Shown one piece after another: positions 1-7,913 of a stretch of DNA of 24,836 bases. This DNA comes from UBA6398 sp963660485 (GTDB taxonomy: Bacteria > Bacteroidota > Bacteroidia > Bacteroidales > Bacteroidaceae): positions 1 to 24,836 of the forward strand of contig CAVKYH010000029.1 of NCBI GenBank assembly GCA_963660485.1. Direction: 5' to 3'. The notes under the pieces are model-generated. The model saw only the letters and a list, made by a program, of their open reading frames with translations, made no database searches and was not told the DNA's origin. How positions within the stretch are numbered: position 1 is the first letter of the stretch; the number at the start of each line of letters is the position of its first letter. Position numbers and translations under genes: made by a program.

Positions 1-3000
1 GAAAACATAGAATATTCGGGCAGCTATCTCAAGCCTTATTTCAAGAGCGGCGAATGGTATCTGGGCTACGACGCAGTTGATCCCACTCTCGACCAAAGCA
101 CCATTTGGCACGTGATAAAGAATGCCGACGGCAACCTCGTGCTCAAAAACTGCGGCACACAAGATTCCACATACGTGATTTCCATGTCAACAGGATACGT
201 ATGGGGTCTCCCGAGAATGGCCGGTACAAGCACTAATTACCAGACTTTCAAACAAGAGTACAGCAATGTTTTCAAACTCTACTCGAGCGACAACAACAAC
301 TTCTGGAATGCTGACGGTAGCAACGTAATTTCTTCAAACAACGACTACCACCCCACCGACGGACTCTGGAAAATAGAAAAAGTTGACGCACCTTATTTCA
401 CAGAACTCAACGAAGCTATCACCGATGCCGCAGGCGTTGTGAAAGATTCCAAGGTAGGTCCTGACCCAGGCGATAACCAGGGCGACGTTACCGCCTTGAA
501 TGCTGCTATCGAGGAAGCACGCACAATGTACGACGAAGCTTCTGCAACCGACGACGAGGTAAATCAAATGATTGCCAAACTTCAGGAAGAAACCGAGAAG
601 TTCCAGCAGCAGGATCACTCAATGCGCGAAATCGAGGACGGCTACTATTATTTCCAGAGCTACAGCGAGAGCTTCCAGGCTTCAGAACCGGGATATCTTG
701 CCATACAACTCACACAAGATACCTACTTGAAGTGGAGAGCCATCAACAAGAAAGATCCAAAATATGTGTTCAAAGTAACTTCTCTCGGCAACGGAGAATA
801 TTCTATTGAGAACATGCTTTACGCACGCTACATCGACAAGAGCGATGCAAGCGGTGTTGCAACAATAGGCACCCAGACCACTCCGCAAAAGTTTACCTAC
901 AGCGGCGCGAACGGCCTTTGGTACATTTCGAATACCGTTGACAACAAACCGTACTCCATCAGAACTTACAAGACAGAGCTCAGCGGTTCGATTGAAGTCA
1001 ACGACGGAAGCAATGCAATAAACAAATGGTATCTCAAGAAGCTCACCGATCAAACTCTTATCGACAGTTTGCTCGAAGCGTCCAAACAAACGCGCACAAC
1101 AGAAGCCATGACGGTTGCACTGCAAAAGGCAGAGCCTGCATGCAAAGGGGTTTACACTTACGACGTAGACCATGACAACGGACTTCTAACCGAAGTAAAC
1201 GAAACCAATCCGCGCGACGGTCAGATTTGGGGCTCGCAAGTCAACGACACATATACAAGCTATGCAAATCTCATCGACAAGAATTCCGACGGCAGCTACA
1301 ATCTGAATACCTGCTTCCAGAGCTCGTGGGACGCTTCGGCTTATCCTAACGGCAGACAGCCTCTGCAGGTTGACCTCCGCAACAATCCTGTTCAGAACTT
1401 CGAATTCTATTTCGGTCTCCGCAACAATGATTGGGGCTGGAAGGAATGCTGGAGCGACATCGACGTTTATGCTACTAACGATGCCAACATTGCAGGAAAG
1501 GACGACATTACTGAATCGGAATGGACCTATGTAGGAAACTACAACGACCTCATTTCGTATATCAAGCCCGCAGATGCAAACATCAACTCCACGGGAAGAT
1601 ATATCTACTACCGCATCACGGGACTTGACCAGCCTTACCGTTTCATTCGTTTCATAGTAAACAGCACCATTGACCCGCAGGCCGCTATGATGTATACCAT
1701 CGGAGCGTTCCAGATGTACGATGTTGTTCTCAACGAGGACAATTCTCCTTACAACTACATCGAAGGATTGAAAGAACTTGTTGACCAACTCAACGAAGAA
1801 ATCGCAAAGGGCAAGGAAAGCGTGGCTAACAACAACGCTACCGAAGAAGCTGTGGCAAGAATCATCGAACTTACAAACAAAGTCGTGGCCCTCACTCCGG
1901 ACACTGATCCGTTGGACGAAAAACTTGCTGAGGTTAAGGAATACGTCAACAAGTACAGCGACGAAGACAACTGGGGCGATGTAACTTCAGAACAGCTCGA
2001 AACAATTCTCGATGCCATCGGCGAAGCTGAAGAGTACGACCACGATCAACCGCAACAGGCTGATCTCGACCAGCGTCTCGCAAAACTCACCGCGGCATTC
2101 GCTCTCTACAAAACTCAGCAGAAGAAACCGGAAACCGGAGTTTGGTATTATATTTCCAACACCGACAAATCGCGCGCAGGATATACCGAGGAAGGCGGAA
2201 CAGGAGACATCTGGAGCCGCTGGTGCAACGACAACGTAATCATGGCACCCCACACCAATCTTACAAGAGACGAATCCTACACCGAGAAAGACTATGTAAC
2301 TTGGAGCGGATACGACCATATAAGCCAGACACTCTCTGACAGTGTGCCCGCCGACCCGTATTCAATGTGGAGACTCGTCAAGATTGAAGGCAACGACGCT
2401 GAAGACGTTTACGCTCTGCAAAACCGTGCAACCGGACACTACCTTGGCGTAACTAGCAACCACAACGGTGCTGCCGGCATGTCGAAGACGCCCGTTCCCT
2501 ACAAATTCAATCTGCTCAAGAGCGGTCAGTTCCACATCATTTGCCAAGACGCAAGCAACACATGGAGCACTCCGCTCCACGCCGACGGACGCAAGTGGGT
2601 GCTCTCATGGGAAAGCGATGCCGACTCACCTTCTTCATGGAATCTCGAGCCCATCGATTCCAACGACATCTTCTACGGCGAACTCACAGTACGCAACAAC
2701 AACGCAATGATACTCACATTGCCGTATGCATACAACGACGAAACCATTGCAGATCTCAACAAAGAAAACTACGTAACGACCTACGCAGTGAAAGGTCTGT
2801 CAGACGATGCAAGCCAACTCTTGCTCACACAAAAGACTACCTTTGAAGCAGGCGAACCGATAGTTGTAATCGTTGGCGATCCCACAATCTATGCCGACGC
2901 TGACGAAGGAGTGAGAATATTCCTCCCGCTTGCCGAAGAATTCTCCTATGACGTGAAAGAAGCCAACGGACTTGTAGGAACATTCTCCTACACCACCGTT

Positions 3001-3321
3001 CCTCTCAACGTAGGATTGCTCAAAGGCGACAGCGTGATTTCCAACACCAACCAGGCAGCAAAACTCTGCGGTCAGCGCGGATATGTAAACGTAGGCGGAG
3101 TAAACACCTATGAAGACATGTCGACCGACGCAGTGCTCTACCTCAACGGCGAATTCGTGAACAACATCAACGTAGTTCCCACAAGCGGAAACAACGGCAA
3201 GGTTGACGTCTACACCACCGACGGCGTGCTCGTAAAGAAGAACGTCAAGGCTGAAAACGCAACCAACGGCCTCAAGAAAGGCGTATACATCATCGGAAAA
3301 GAAAAGGTGCTCGTAAAATAA
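1..3321 (+). CDS. Giant secreted adhesin-like protein, 5' end outside the window
   Basis: The frame is open from the first base, so the start and signal peptide lie upstream; the GTG at 112 is only an internal codon. About 1106 residues are visible. Going along the gene I see a helical, acidic FIVAR-like segment (about 400-620), a ricin-like/beta-rich segment with GYYYF and WYLKK (640-1065), a discoidin (F5/8 type C)-like segment (about 1190-1730), two more helical FIVAR-like segments (1750-2130), then a beta-rich region with WYYIS and SMWRL. The last 40 residues (VDVYTTDGVLVKK, GLKKGVYIIG, ending KVLVK) resemble a type IX secretion C-terminal sorting domain. The same order is found in the complete gene at 13934-18277, so the two are paralogues. 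The likely role is binding of surface glycans or host material; this is inferred from domain type only. The gene ends 24 bp before a strong terminator. Confidence 0.85.
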   Translation, partial: ENIEYSGSYLKPYFKSGEWYLGYDAVDPTLDQSTIWHVIKNADGNLVLKNCGTQDSTYVISMSTGYVWGLPRMAGTSTNYQTFKQEYSNVFKLYSSDNNNFWNADGSNVISSNNDYHPTDGLWKIEKVDAPYFTELNEAITDAAGVVKDSKVGPDPGDNQGDVTALNAAIEEARTMYDEASATDDEVNQMIAKLQEETEKFQQQDHSMREIEDGYYYFQSYSESFQASEPGYLAIQLTQDTYLKWRAINKKDPKYVFKVTSLGNGEYSIENMLYARYIDKSDASGVATIGTQTTPQKFTYSGANGLWYISNTVDNKPYSIRTYKTELSGSIEVNDGSNAINKWYLKKLTDQTLIDSLLEASKQTRTTEAMTVALQKAEPACKGVYTYDVDHDNGLLTEVNETNPRDGQIWGSQVNDTYTSYANLIDKNSDGSYNLNTCFQSSWDASAYPNGRQPLQVDLRNNPVQNFEFYFGLRNNDWGWKECWSDIDVYATNDANIAGKDDITESEWTYVGNYNDLISYIKPADANINSTGRYIYYRITGLDQPYRFIRFIVNSTIDPQAAMMYTIGAFQMYDVVLNEDNSPYNYIEGLKELVDQLNEEIAKGKESVANNNATEEAVARIIELTNKVVALTPDTDPLDEKLAEVKEYVNKYSDEDNWGDVTSEQLETILDAIGEAEEYDHDQPQQADLDQRLAKLTAAFALYKTQQKKPETGVWYYISNTDKSRAGYTEEGGTGDIWSRWCNDNVIMAPHTNLTRDESYTEKDYVTWSGYDHISQTLSDSVPADPYSMWRLVKIEGNDAEDVYALQNRATGHYLGVTSNHNGAAGMSKTPVPYKFNLLKSGQFHIICQDASNTWSTPLHADGRKWVLSWESDADSPSSWNLEPIDSNDIFYGELTVRNNNAMILTLPYAYNDETIADLNKENYVTTYAVKGLSDDASQLLLTQKTTFEAGEPIVVIVGDPTIYADADEGVRIFLPLAEEFSYDVKEANGLVGTFSYTTVPLNVGLLKGDSVISNTNQAAKLCGQRGYVNVGGVNTYEDMSTDAVLYLNGEFVNNINVVPTSGNNGKVDVYTTDGVLVKKNVKAENATNGLKKGVYIIGKEKVLVK

Positions 3322-3345
3322 GCCAACCATTTCCATAACACAATC

Positions 3346-3386
3346 AACCGCCGCAGTTCCACAGCGAACCGCGGCGGTTCTTTTTT
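3346..3386 (+). terminator. Rho-independent terminator of the first giant gene
   Basis: The arms 3346-3359 and 3366-3379 (AACCGCCGCAGTTC against GAACCGCGGCGGTT) form a 14-bp stem with one A.C mismatch and a 6-nt loop, followed by a T-run at 3380-3386. Nearly the same hairpin terminates the paralogous gene at 13856-13889. Confidence 0.92.
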
Positions 3387-3423
3387 ATCCCCAAACGCAT
3401 TTCCCGGGGCAGTAAAAACAATA

Positions 3424-3495
3424 ATGCCATGCGGAAAAACCGCCCCCAAAACACCCTTTTGTAAACACCTGACAAACAGCCGCAAAAACAACAAC
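3424..3495. repeat. Duplicated non-coding 3' flank, copy 1
   Basis: From ATGCCATGCGGAAAAA at 3424 to the start of the 21-bp array, this stretch aligns without gaps to the minus strand of 13810-13739, the flank behind the other giant gene. Including the array start I count about 16 differences in 111 positions by hand. Short open frames exist on both strands, but none has a convincing start. I treat it as a duplicated non-coding segment, not a gene. Confidence 0.7.
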
Positions 3496-3580
3496 GCATC
3501 TCGCAAAAACTCCGGGCCACCAAATTTAAATTCCGGGCCATCTAATTTAAATTACATGGCCCGGAATTTTCACAAGATGC
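3496..3580. repeat. 21-bp modular intergenic array, copy A
   Basis: The array holds two direct 21-bp units (TCCGGGCCACC plus AAATTTAAAT, then TCCGGGCCATC plus TAATTTAAAT), followed by an inverted unit with TGGCCCGGAATTTTCACA. The outer ends, GCATCTCGCAAAAACTCCGG and CCGGAATTTTCACAAGATGC, form imperfect terminal inverted repeats. It lies between the terminator of the first giant gene and the promoter of the two-component pair. Confidence 0.85.
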
Positions 3581-3661
3581 GACATCGGTTTTACATAAAC
3601 TTTTTCAATGCAAAAACAAACGGGCAGAATTGTCAACTTAATTGTTTCTTAACAGCCCAAC

Positions 3662-3693
3662 TTCGTGATTTTGAACATAAATGTGTATGTTTG
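3662..3693 (+). promoter_or_regulatory. Promoter of the two-component pair
   Basis: A Bacteroidetes -7 box TATGTTTG (3686-3693) has TTCG (3662-3665) as a weak -33 box, 20 nt away. The ATG of the response regulator begins only 4 nt after the -7 box, so the transcript would start at or next to the start codon. Confidence 0.6.
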
Positions 3694-3697
3694 CAAC

Positions 3698-4396
3698 ATG
3701 AAAGTTCAAGAAAACTACAAAGGCAAGCTGCTCATTGTCGACGATGAGCCGGATATTCGCGAAATACTCCAGGTGAATCTCGAAGTGGCAGGATATGAAG
3801 TAATCACCGCCCCGTCAGCCGAAGACGCGCTCCTACAACTCGATGCTTCCGTCTCGCTCATTCTTCTCGATGTGATGCTTGGAGGAATGTCGGGCTATGC
3901 CCTGGCGCGCAAGCTACGGCAAGAGCTCAACAATCAAGTGCCTATCATCTTTCTCACGGCAAAAGATACGGAAAACGACCTTCTCACGGGCTTTTCCGCC
4001 GGGGGCGACGACTATATTTCCAAGCCTTTTTCGATTCACGAAGTGATTGCGCGCGTAGGCGCGGTAGTGCGCCGCCGCAACATGCCGGGCAACAGCGAAA
4101 CAAACCATATAAATATAGGCAACATCGAGATTATTCCCGACCGGAAACTGGTGCGTTCCAACGGCGCCGACATAATTCTCACGCCCAAGGAATACGGCAT
4201 ACTCAAGATGCTTGTATCCTCGCCCGGCAGAGTGTATTCGCGCGACGAAATCCTTCACAAAGTGTGGCAGGACGACTCTCTTGTTCTCGAACGTACGGTT
4301 GACGTACACATCACCCGCATACGTTCGAAACTCGGCGAGGCAGGCGCGCAAATCGTAAACCGGCAAGGATACGGATATTGCTTTATAGAAAAATGA
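3698..4396 (+). CDS. OmpR/PhoB-family response regulator
   Basis: This is a 232-residue DNA-binding response regulator, partner of the kinase that follows. The receiver domain (about residues 9-125) has the acidic pair D15-D16 in VDDEP, the phosphoacceptor D58 in LLLDVMLGG and the conserved lysine K109 in SKPF. The C-terminal winged helix (about 140-230) carries TPKEYGIL, RDEILHKVW, RTVDVHITRIRSKLG and the hairpin QGYGYCF. An upstream GTG (3665) would add 11 unlikely residues and precede the promoter box, so I start at ATG 3698. The stop overlaps the kinase start as ATGA, a sign of translational coupling. It resembles RprY-like regulators of Bacteroides, but the target genes cannot be read from the sequence. 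Confidence 0.93.
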   Translation: MKVQENYKGKLLIVDDEPDIREILQVNLEVAGYEVITAPSAEDALLQLDASVSLILLDVMLGGMSGYALARKLRQELNNQVPIIFLTAKDTENDLLTGFSAGGDDYISKPFSIHEVIARVGAVVRRRNMPGNSETNHINIGNIEIIPDRKLVRSNGADIILTPKEYGILKMLVSSPGRVYSRDEILHKVWQDDSLVLERTVDVHITRIRSKLGEAGAQIVNRQGYGYCFIEK

Positions 4397-6156
4397 AACC
4401 GCTTGGCTACAGATACAAACTGCTTCTTTCGTTCACGGGAATCTTTGCCGTGTTCGCCATAATCATGGTATTGTTTGAAATGCACTATGAGCGCGGGCTG
4501 AGAGTAAAGGATTTTCGCAATCATATGTGCGACTACGCCGACATGGTGGCTCGCGAAATACATCAGACCGGCGACACGATTTCTCTCGATAACATGCGCG
4601 AATTTCTTGTGTGCCTGCCGCGCGAAGTAAGATTCACCGTCATCGACCGCAAAGGCAATGTGGTTTACGAATCTAACAGCGAAAACGCCCACATAGACGG
4701 CAACCATTCAAACCGTCCCGAGATAATCCGCGCCATAAAGGTTGCCGAAGGCGCGTATGACGTTCGACATTCCGAGACATTCAATACCGATTATTTTTAC
4801 TTTGCCAAAGCCTACGGCAAATACGTTGTGCGCGTGGCAAGACCCTATGACGAAGGAGTGAGAACGCTTCTGCGCCCCGCCAACGTGTTTCTGCTTTTCA
4901 CGCTCCTTATTCTGCCCATCGTGATAGTGATTTTCATTTATATTTCCGACAGTTTCGGACGCTCGGTATCGCGTTTGCGGCAATTTATAAGAGAGGCGGC
5001 AAAGGGCGGAATAAACTACGCAAAAATAGAATTCCCTCATTCGGAGTTGGGAGACATCGGACGCGAAATAATGCGCCTTTACCGACAAATTGACGAGAAG
5101 GGACTGCAAGCAAAAACCGACCGAGAACGTCTGCTGAAGCATTTCCAGTATCTCGAAGGCGGCATAGCGATTTTCAACACAAAGACCGGGAAAATTTATG
5201 CCAATCCGCGCTTCGTGCAATACGTCAACTCCATTCTTCCAACGCCCACCGGCGACATCAACTCCATTTGGAATTACGAGGCATTCCGTCCCGCGCGCGA
5301 ATTTGTGGAGCTGAACAGCCGCGAACTCGACCCCGAAGAAACTGCACCCGTGATGCGTTTCAACATTGCGGCAGGCAGTGCGAGCTATTCGGTACAAGTG
5401 GTGGTTTACAGCGCAGATGATTTTGAAATGTCGGTATATGATGTAACACACGCTGAGAAAAGCCGCATATTGAAGCAGCAAATGAGCAACAATATAACGC
5501 ATGAATTGCGCACGCCGGTAAGCAGTATTCGCGGCTACATCGAGACTATTTTGGAATGCAACGGACTGTCGGACGAAAAGAAGCGCTATTTTTTGGAGCG
5601 CACCTATACTCAGGTAATCCGCCTAAGCGAACTTATACGCGATGTGGCTATAATTACGAAAGTAGACGAAGCTCCCGAAACTATGCACAAAGAAAATGTG
5701 GCGGTTGCCGAAGTTGTGGACGATGTGATAGAAGAACTGGGCGCCAAGATACGCGAGGCGGGAATGCAGGTAGAGAATTTTATTGGCCGCGACGTGAAAG
5801 TTTACGGCAACTACTCGCTTGTTTATTCCATATTCCGCAATTTGGTGGAAAACAGTGTGCGCTACGCCGGAAAAGATACGTTGATACACGTGGAATGTTA
5901 CAACAGCGACGACGACTATCGCTTTTTCAACTACTATGATACGGGCAAAGGTTGCCCCGAGCAGCATTTGCCGCGCCTGTTCGAGCGTTTCTACCGCGCC
6001 GAAGAGGGAAGAACGCGCGAGCTCGGCGGTTCGGGACTCGGCTTGTCAATCGTGCGCAACGCGGTAACCTTTCACCACGGGAACATCTCTGTGAGAAACC
6101 GCGAAGGAGGCGGTCTGCAATTCCTCTTCACCCTTCAACGCCACGACATAAAGTAG
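4393..6156 (+). CDS. Membrane sensor histidine kinase
   Basis: This is a 587-residue sensor kinase. It has a first membrane helix at about residues 10-30, an extracytoplasmic sensor part to about residue 160, and a second helix (VFLLFTLLILPIVIVIFIYI). A linker and a PAS-like stretch (YLEGGIAIFN) lead into the catalytic core. The H-box NNITHELRTPVSSIRGY places the phosphorylated histidine at H370; the N-box is IFRNLVENSVRYA, and the ATP-lid motifs are YDTGKGCPEQ and GGSGLGLSIVRNAV. All key residues are present, so it should be active. I start at ATG 4393, which overlaps the regulator stop by 4 nt; a TTG at 4378 is less likely. The architecture is like RprX-type kinases of Bacteroides; the signal is unknown. 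A terminator follows 56 nt after the stop. Confidence 0.93.
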   Translation: MKPLGYRYKLLLSFTGIFAVFAIIMVLFEMHYERGLRVKDFRNHMCDYADMVAREIHQTGDTISLDNMREFLVCLPREVRFTVIDRKGNVVYESNSENAHIDGNHSNRPEIIRAIKVAEGAYDVRHSETFNTDYFYFAKAYGKYVVRVARPYDEGVRTLLRPANVFLLFTLLILPIVIVIFIYISDSFGRSVSRLRQFIREAAKGGINYAKIEFPHSELGDIGREIMRLYRQIDEKGLQAKTDRERLLKHFQYLEGGIAIFNTKTGKIYANPRFVQYVNSILPTPTGDINSIWNYEAFRPAREFVELNSRELDPEETAPVMRFNIAAGSASYSVQVVVYSADDFEMSVYDVTHAEKSRILKQQMSNNITHELRTPVSSIRGYIETILECNGLSDEKKRYFLERTYTQVIRLSELIRDVAIITKVDEAPETMHKENVAVAEVVDDVIEELGAKIREAGMQVENFIGRDVKVYGNYSLVYSIFRNLVENSVRYAGKDTLIHVECYNSDDDYRFFNYYDTGKGCPEQHLPRLFERFYRAEEGRTRELGGSGLGLSIVRNAVTFHHGNISVRNREGGGLQFLFTLQRHDIK

Positions 6157-6211
6157 CAAATCCGAAACACGCGCCGCAGCCGTGTTTCCACATGCCTTGC
6201 AACATACAAAA

Positions 6212-6249
6212 CAAGCCATACGATGCTTTTCGTATGGCTTGATTTTTTA
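6212..6249 (+). terminator. Rho-independent terminator of the two-component operon
   Basis: A perfect 12-bp stem (CAAGCCATACGA at 6212-6223 against TCGTATGGCTTG at 6230-6241) with a 6-nt loop is followed by ATTTTTTA. A smaller hairpin (AAACACG / CGTGTTT, about 6166-6188) lies just before it. Confidence 0.92.
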
Positions 6250-6275
6250 CCTTTATATTATATGGATTTTACGAC

Positions 6276-6385
6276 ATACGATATCGCAAAAAACAATGTC
6301 TGATATCGTTTTTACGAGGTCTGACCTAATTTAAATTCCGACGCATCTAATTTAAATTACATGGCCCGGAGTTTTTACGAGATGC
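6276..6385. repeat. 21-bp modular intergenic array, copy B (mixed type)
   Basis: Four consecutive 21-bp modules run without break: 6297-6317 (TGTCTGATAT + CGTTTTTACGA), 6318-6338 (GGTCTGACCT + AATTTAAATTC), 6339-6359 (CGACGCATCT + AATTTAAATTA) and 6360-6380 (CATGGCCCGG + AGTTTTTACGA), then GATGC. It joins the TCTGAC type of array F to the GACGCATC/GGCCCGG type of the other arrays. It sits between the convergent kinase and sufE genes. Confidence 0.88.
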
Positions 6386-6440
6386 GGCAAAAATTTCGCC
6401 CCACCCTATCAAGTTTCGCAAAAGCCTTTTATTCAACCTA

Positions 6441-6881
6441 TTACTTGCCTGCCGCAGCATTCTTTGTCTTGAACGCGAGGGCATACATGCGCATCTGCTT
6501 CAACATCGAGAGCAAACCGTTGCTTCGCGTGGGCGAGAGATGGTCGCGCAAACCAATGCGATCAATCATATAAAGGTCGGCATTCAATATTTCGTCGGGC
6601 GTATGGCCGGAGAGAACGCGTATCAGCAACGTTACAATGCCTTTCACGATAAGCGCATCGCTTTCGGCTTGAAATTCGAGTGTCCCGTCGGCGTTTTGGT
6701 TGCACACCAACCATAGTCTGCTCTGACATCCTTCAATCAAGTTCTGGTCGTTTTTCTCCCCCTCGGGCAACGGCTTCTGCTCATTGCCCATATCGATTAA
6801 AAGTTGATAGCGGTCGAGCCAATCTTCAAAGTCCTCAAACTCCTCAATTATCTCGTCCTGTATTTCATTTATAGTCTGCAT
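6441..6881 (-). CDS. sufE: SufE, cysteine desulfurase sulfur acceptor
   Basis: This 146-residue protein is of typical SufE length. SufE accepts sulfane sulfur from the cysteine desulfurase SufS and passes it to the SufBCD scaffold for Fe-S cluster assembly in the cytoplasm. The acceptor cysteine is C52 in the loop NLIEGCQSRLWL; the C-terminal part SGHTPDEIL and LSPTRSNGL is also characteristic of the family. It is the last gene of a five-gene minus-strand unit: the stop of the preceding cyclase gene is one base from its ATG (TAAtATG). Its partners SufC and SufD are encoded about 5 kb away in a separate unit, while SufS is not in the window. I see no strong terminator behind it; array B lies there instead. 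Confidence 0.95.
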   Translation of the reverse strand: MQTINEIQDEIIEEFEDFEDWLDRYQLLIDMGNEQKPLPEGEKNDQNLIEGCQSRLWLVCNQNADGTLEFQAESDALIVKGIVTLLIRVLSGHTPDEILNADLYMIDRIGLRDHLSPTRSNGLLSMLKQMRMYALAFKTKNAAAGK

Positions 6882-6882
6882 A

Positions 6883-7908
6883 TTATTTTTCGTTATATAT
6901 TACCTGCAACATAGTCTGCCCCACAGCCTTGAGCGTATTTCGGTCGATATTCTCGGGCGTATCGTTCACTGTGTGCCAAGTAGGGCCGAAACTGTTCTCG
7001 TAATCGGTATAACAAGGTATGATATCAATCGTGGGAATGCCCGCAATTTGATTCATAGGCAAGTGGTCGTCCGTAGCATAACCGCCGTCCTGCGCGGGGA
7101 AAACCGAAGAATATCCGGCATCTACGGCAGCCGTCCAAACTTTGTTGACTATCCCCGGAGCCAAACGCTTTGAAAATCCCTCTTGATAGAATTTCGCAGC
7201 TTTTCCGCCCACCATGTCGAGATTTATGCCGTATATCGGGCGATATTCGGGGCGCGGAAGATTTGCGGCAAAGTATTGCGAACCCAAACACCACGATGTT
7301 TCGTCTTTTTCGGAATCACCTGTTTTGTCCCATTCGGGAGCACCACAATCCTCTGTATCGAAACAAACAAAATCAACTGCGATATTCGGCGCCTGCTGTT
7401 TGATTACACGCGCAATTTCGAGCATCACCGCCACTCCGCTTGCGCCGTCGTTTGCAGCCATTACGGGAGTGTTGTGATTCTTCTCGTCGGGGTCTTGGTC
7501 AGCCCATGGACGCGAATCCCAATGTGCCGAGAAAAGAATGCGCGGTGCCGAAGTGGTGTCGGAAGTTGCGAACAAATTCACATTTTTCATCTTCACCCCG
7601 TCGTAGCGAGGCAAGATAACAGTTTGGCGAACCACGGTATATCCAAGTTTCTCAAACTCCGCAGCAATATAGTCGGCACATTTTTCGTGGGCTTCGGTAT
7701 TGGGCACGCGCGCGCCGAATGCGCACTGCGCAAGAATATGCTTCATTGCATTTTCCTGGTCAAACTGCGGCACGTTTACAGAGTCGGCAGCAACCACGTC
7801 GCTTTCCTCTTTGCCGCTACCCGTAGTAAAAGCAATGGCAACGCCTGCCGCTACAACGGCAAGCGCAATTATTGTAATGATTATTGGTTTTACTTTTTTC
7901 TTTGTCAT
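6883..7908 (-). CDS. M28-family glutaminyl-peptide cyclotransferase, membrane-anchored
   Basis: The 341-residue protein has a short basic N-terminus and one membrane helix (KPIIITIIALAVVAAGVAIAF), placing a zinc-dependent M28 domain on the outer side of the inner membrane. Candidate metal and catalytic residues, by family comparison, are D154 (ANDGASG), E186-D187 (CFDTED), D231 (NLDMVGG) and H312. Three features favour glutaminyl cyclase over aminopeptidase: W311 immediately before H312 (TWHTVND), TPENID after it, and DDHLP at 281-285. Such enzymes convert N-terminal Gln of exported proteins to pyroglutamate, as in Porphyromonas gingivalis. I chose the ATG at 7908 because the longer frame (7971) would overlap the upstream gene by 58 nt; at 7908 it begins 5 nt after that gene's stop. 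Activity could still be an aminopeptidase's. Confidence 0.85.
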   Translation of the reverse strand: MTKKKVKPIIITIIALAVVAAGVAIAFTTGSGKEESDVVAADSVNVPQFDQENAMKHILAQCAFGARVPNTEAHEKCADYIAAEFEKLGYTVVRQTVILPRYDGVKMKNVNLFATSDTTSAPRILFSAHWDSRPWADQDPDEKNHNTPVMAANDGASGVAVMLEIARVIKQQAPNIAVDFVCFDTEDCGAPEWDKTGDSEKDETSWCLGSQYFAANLPRPEYRPIYGINLDMVGGKAAKFYQEGFSKRLAPGIVNKVWTAAVDAGYSSVFPAQDGGYATDDHLPMNQIAGIPTIDIIPCYTDYENSFGPTWHTVNDTPENIDRNTLKAVGQTMLQVIYNEK

Positions 7909-7913
7909 ATTTT

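Noticed and set aside
3496..3580. CRISPR-like array
   Set aside because: Units are directly adjacent with no unique spacers, there are only a few per site, and there are no cas genes.
3424..3747. A 107-codon frame starting in the duplicated flank, similar to one in the other flank
   Set aside because: Most differences between the two copies change the amino acid, the frame crosses repeat DNA and the response-regulator promoter, and the translation is low in complexity.
6276..6385. Intact insertion sequence
   Set aside because: The element is about 110 bp, has no transposase frame, and I see no target-site duplication.
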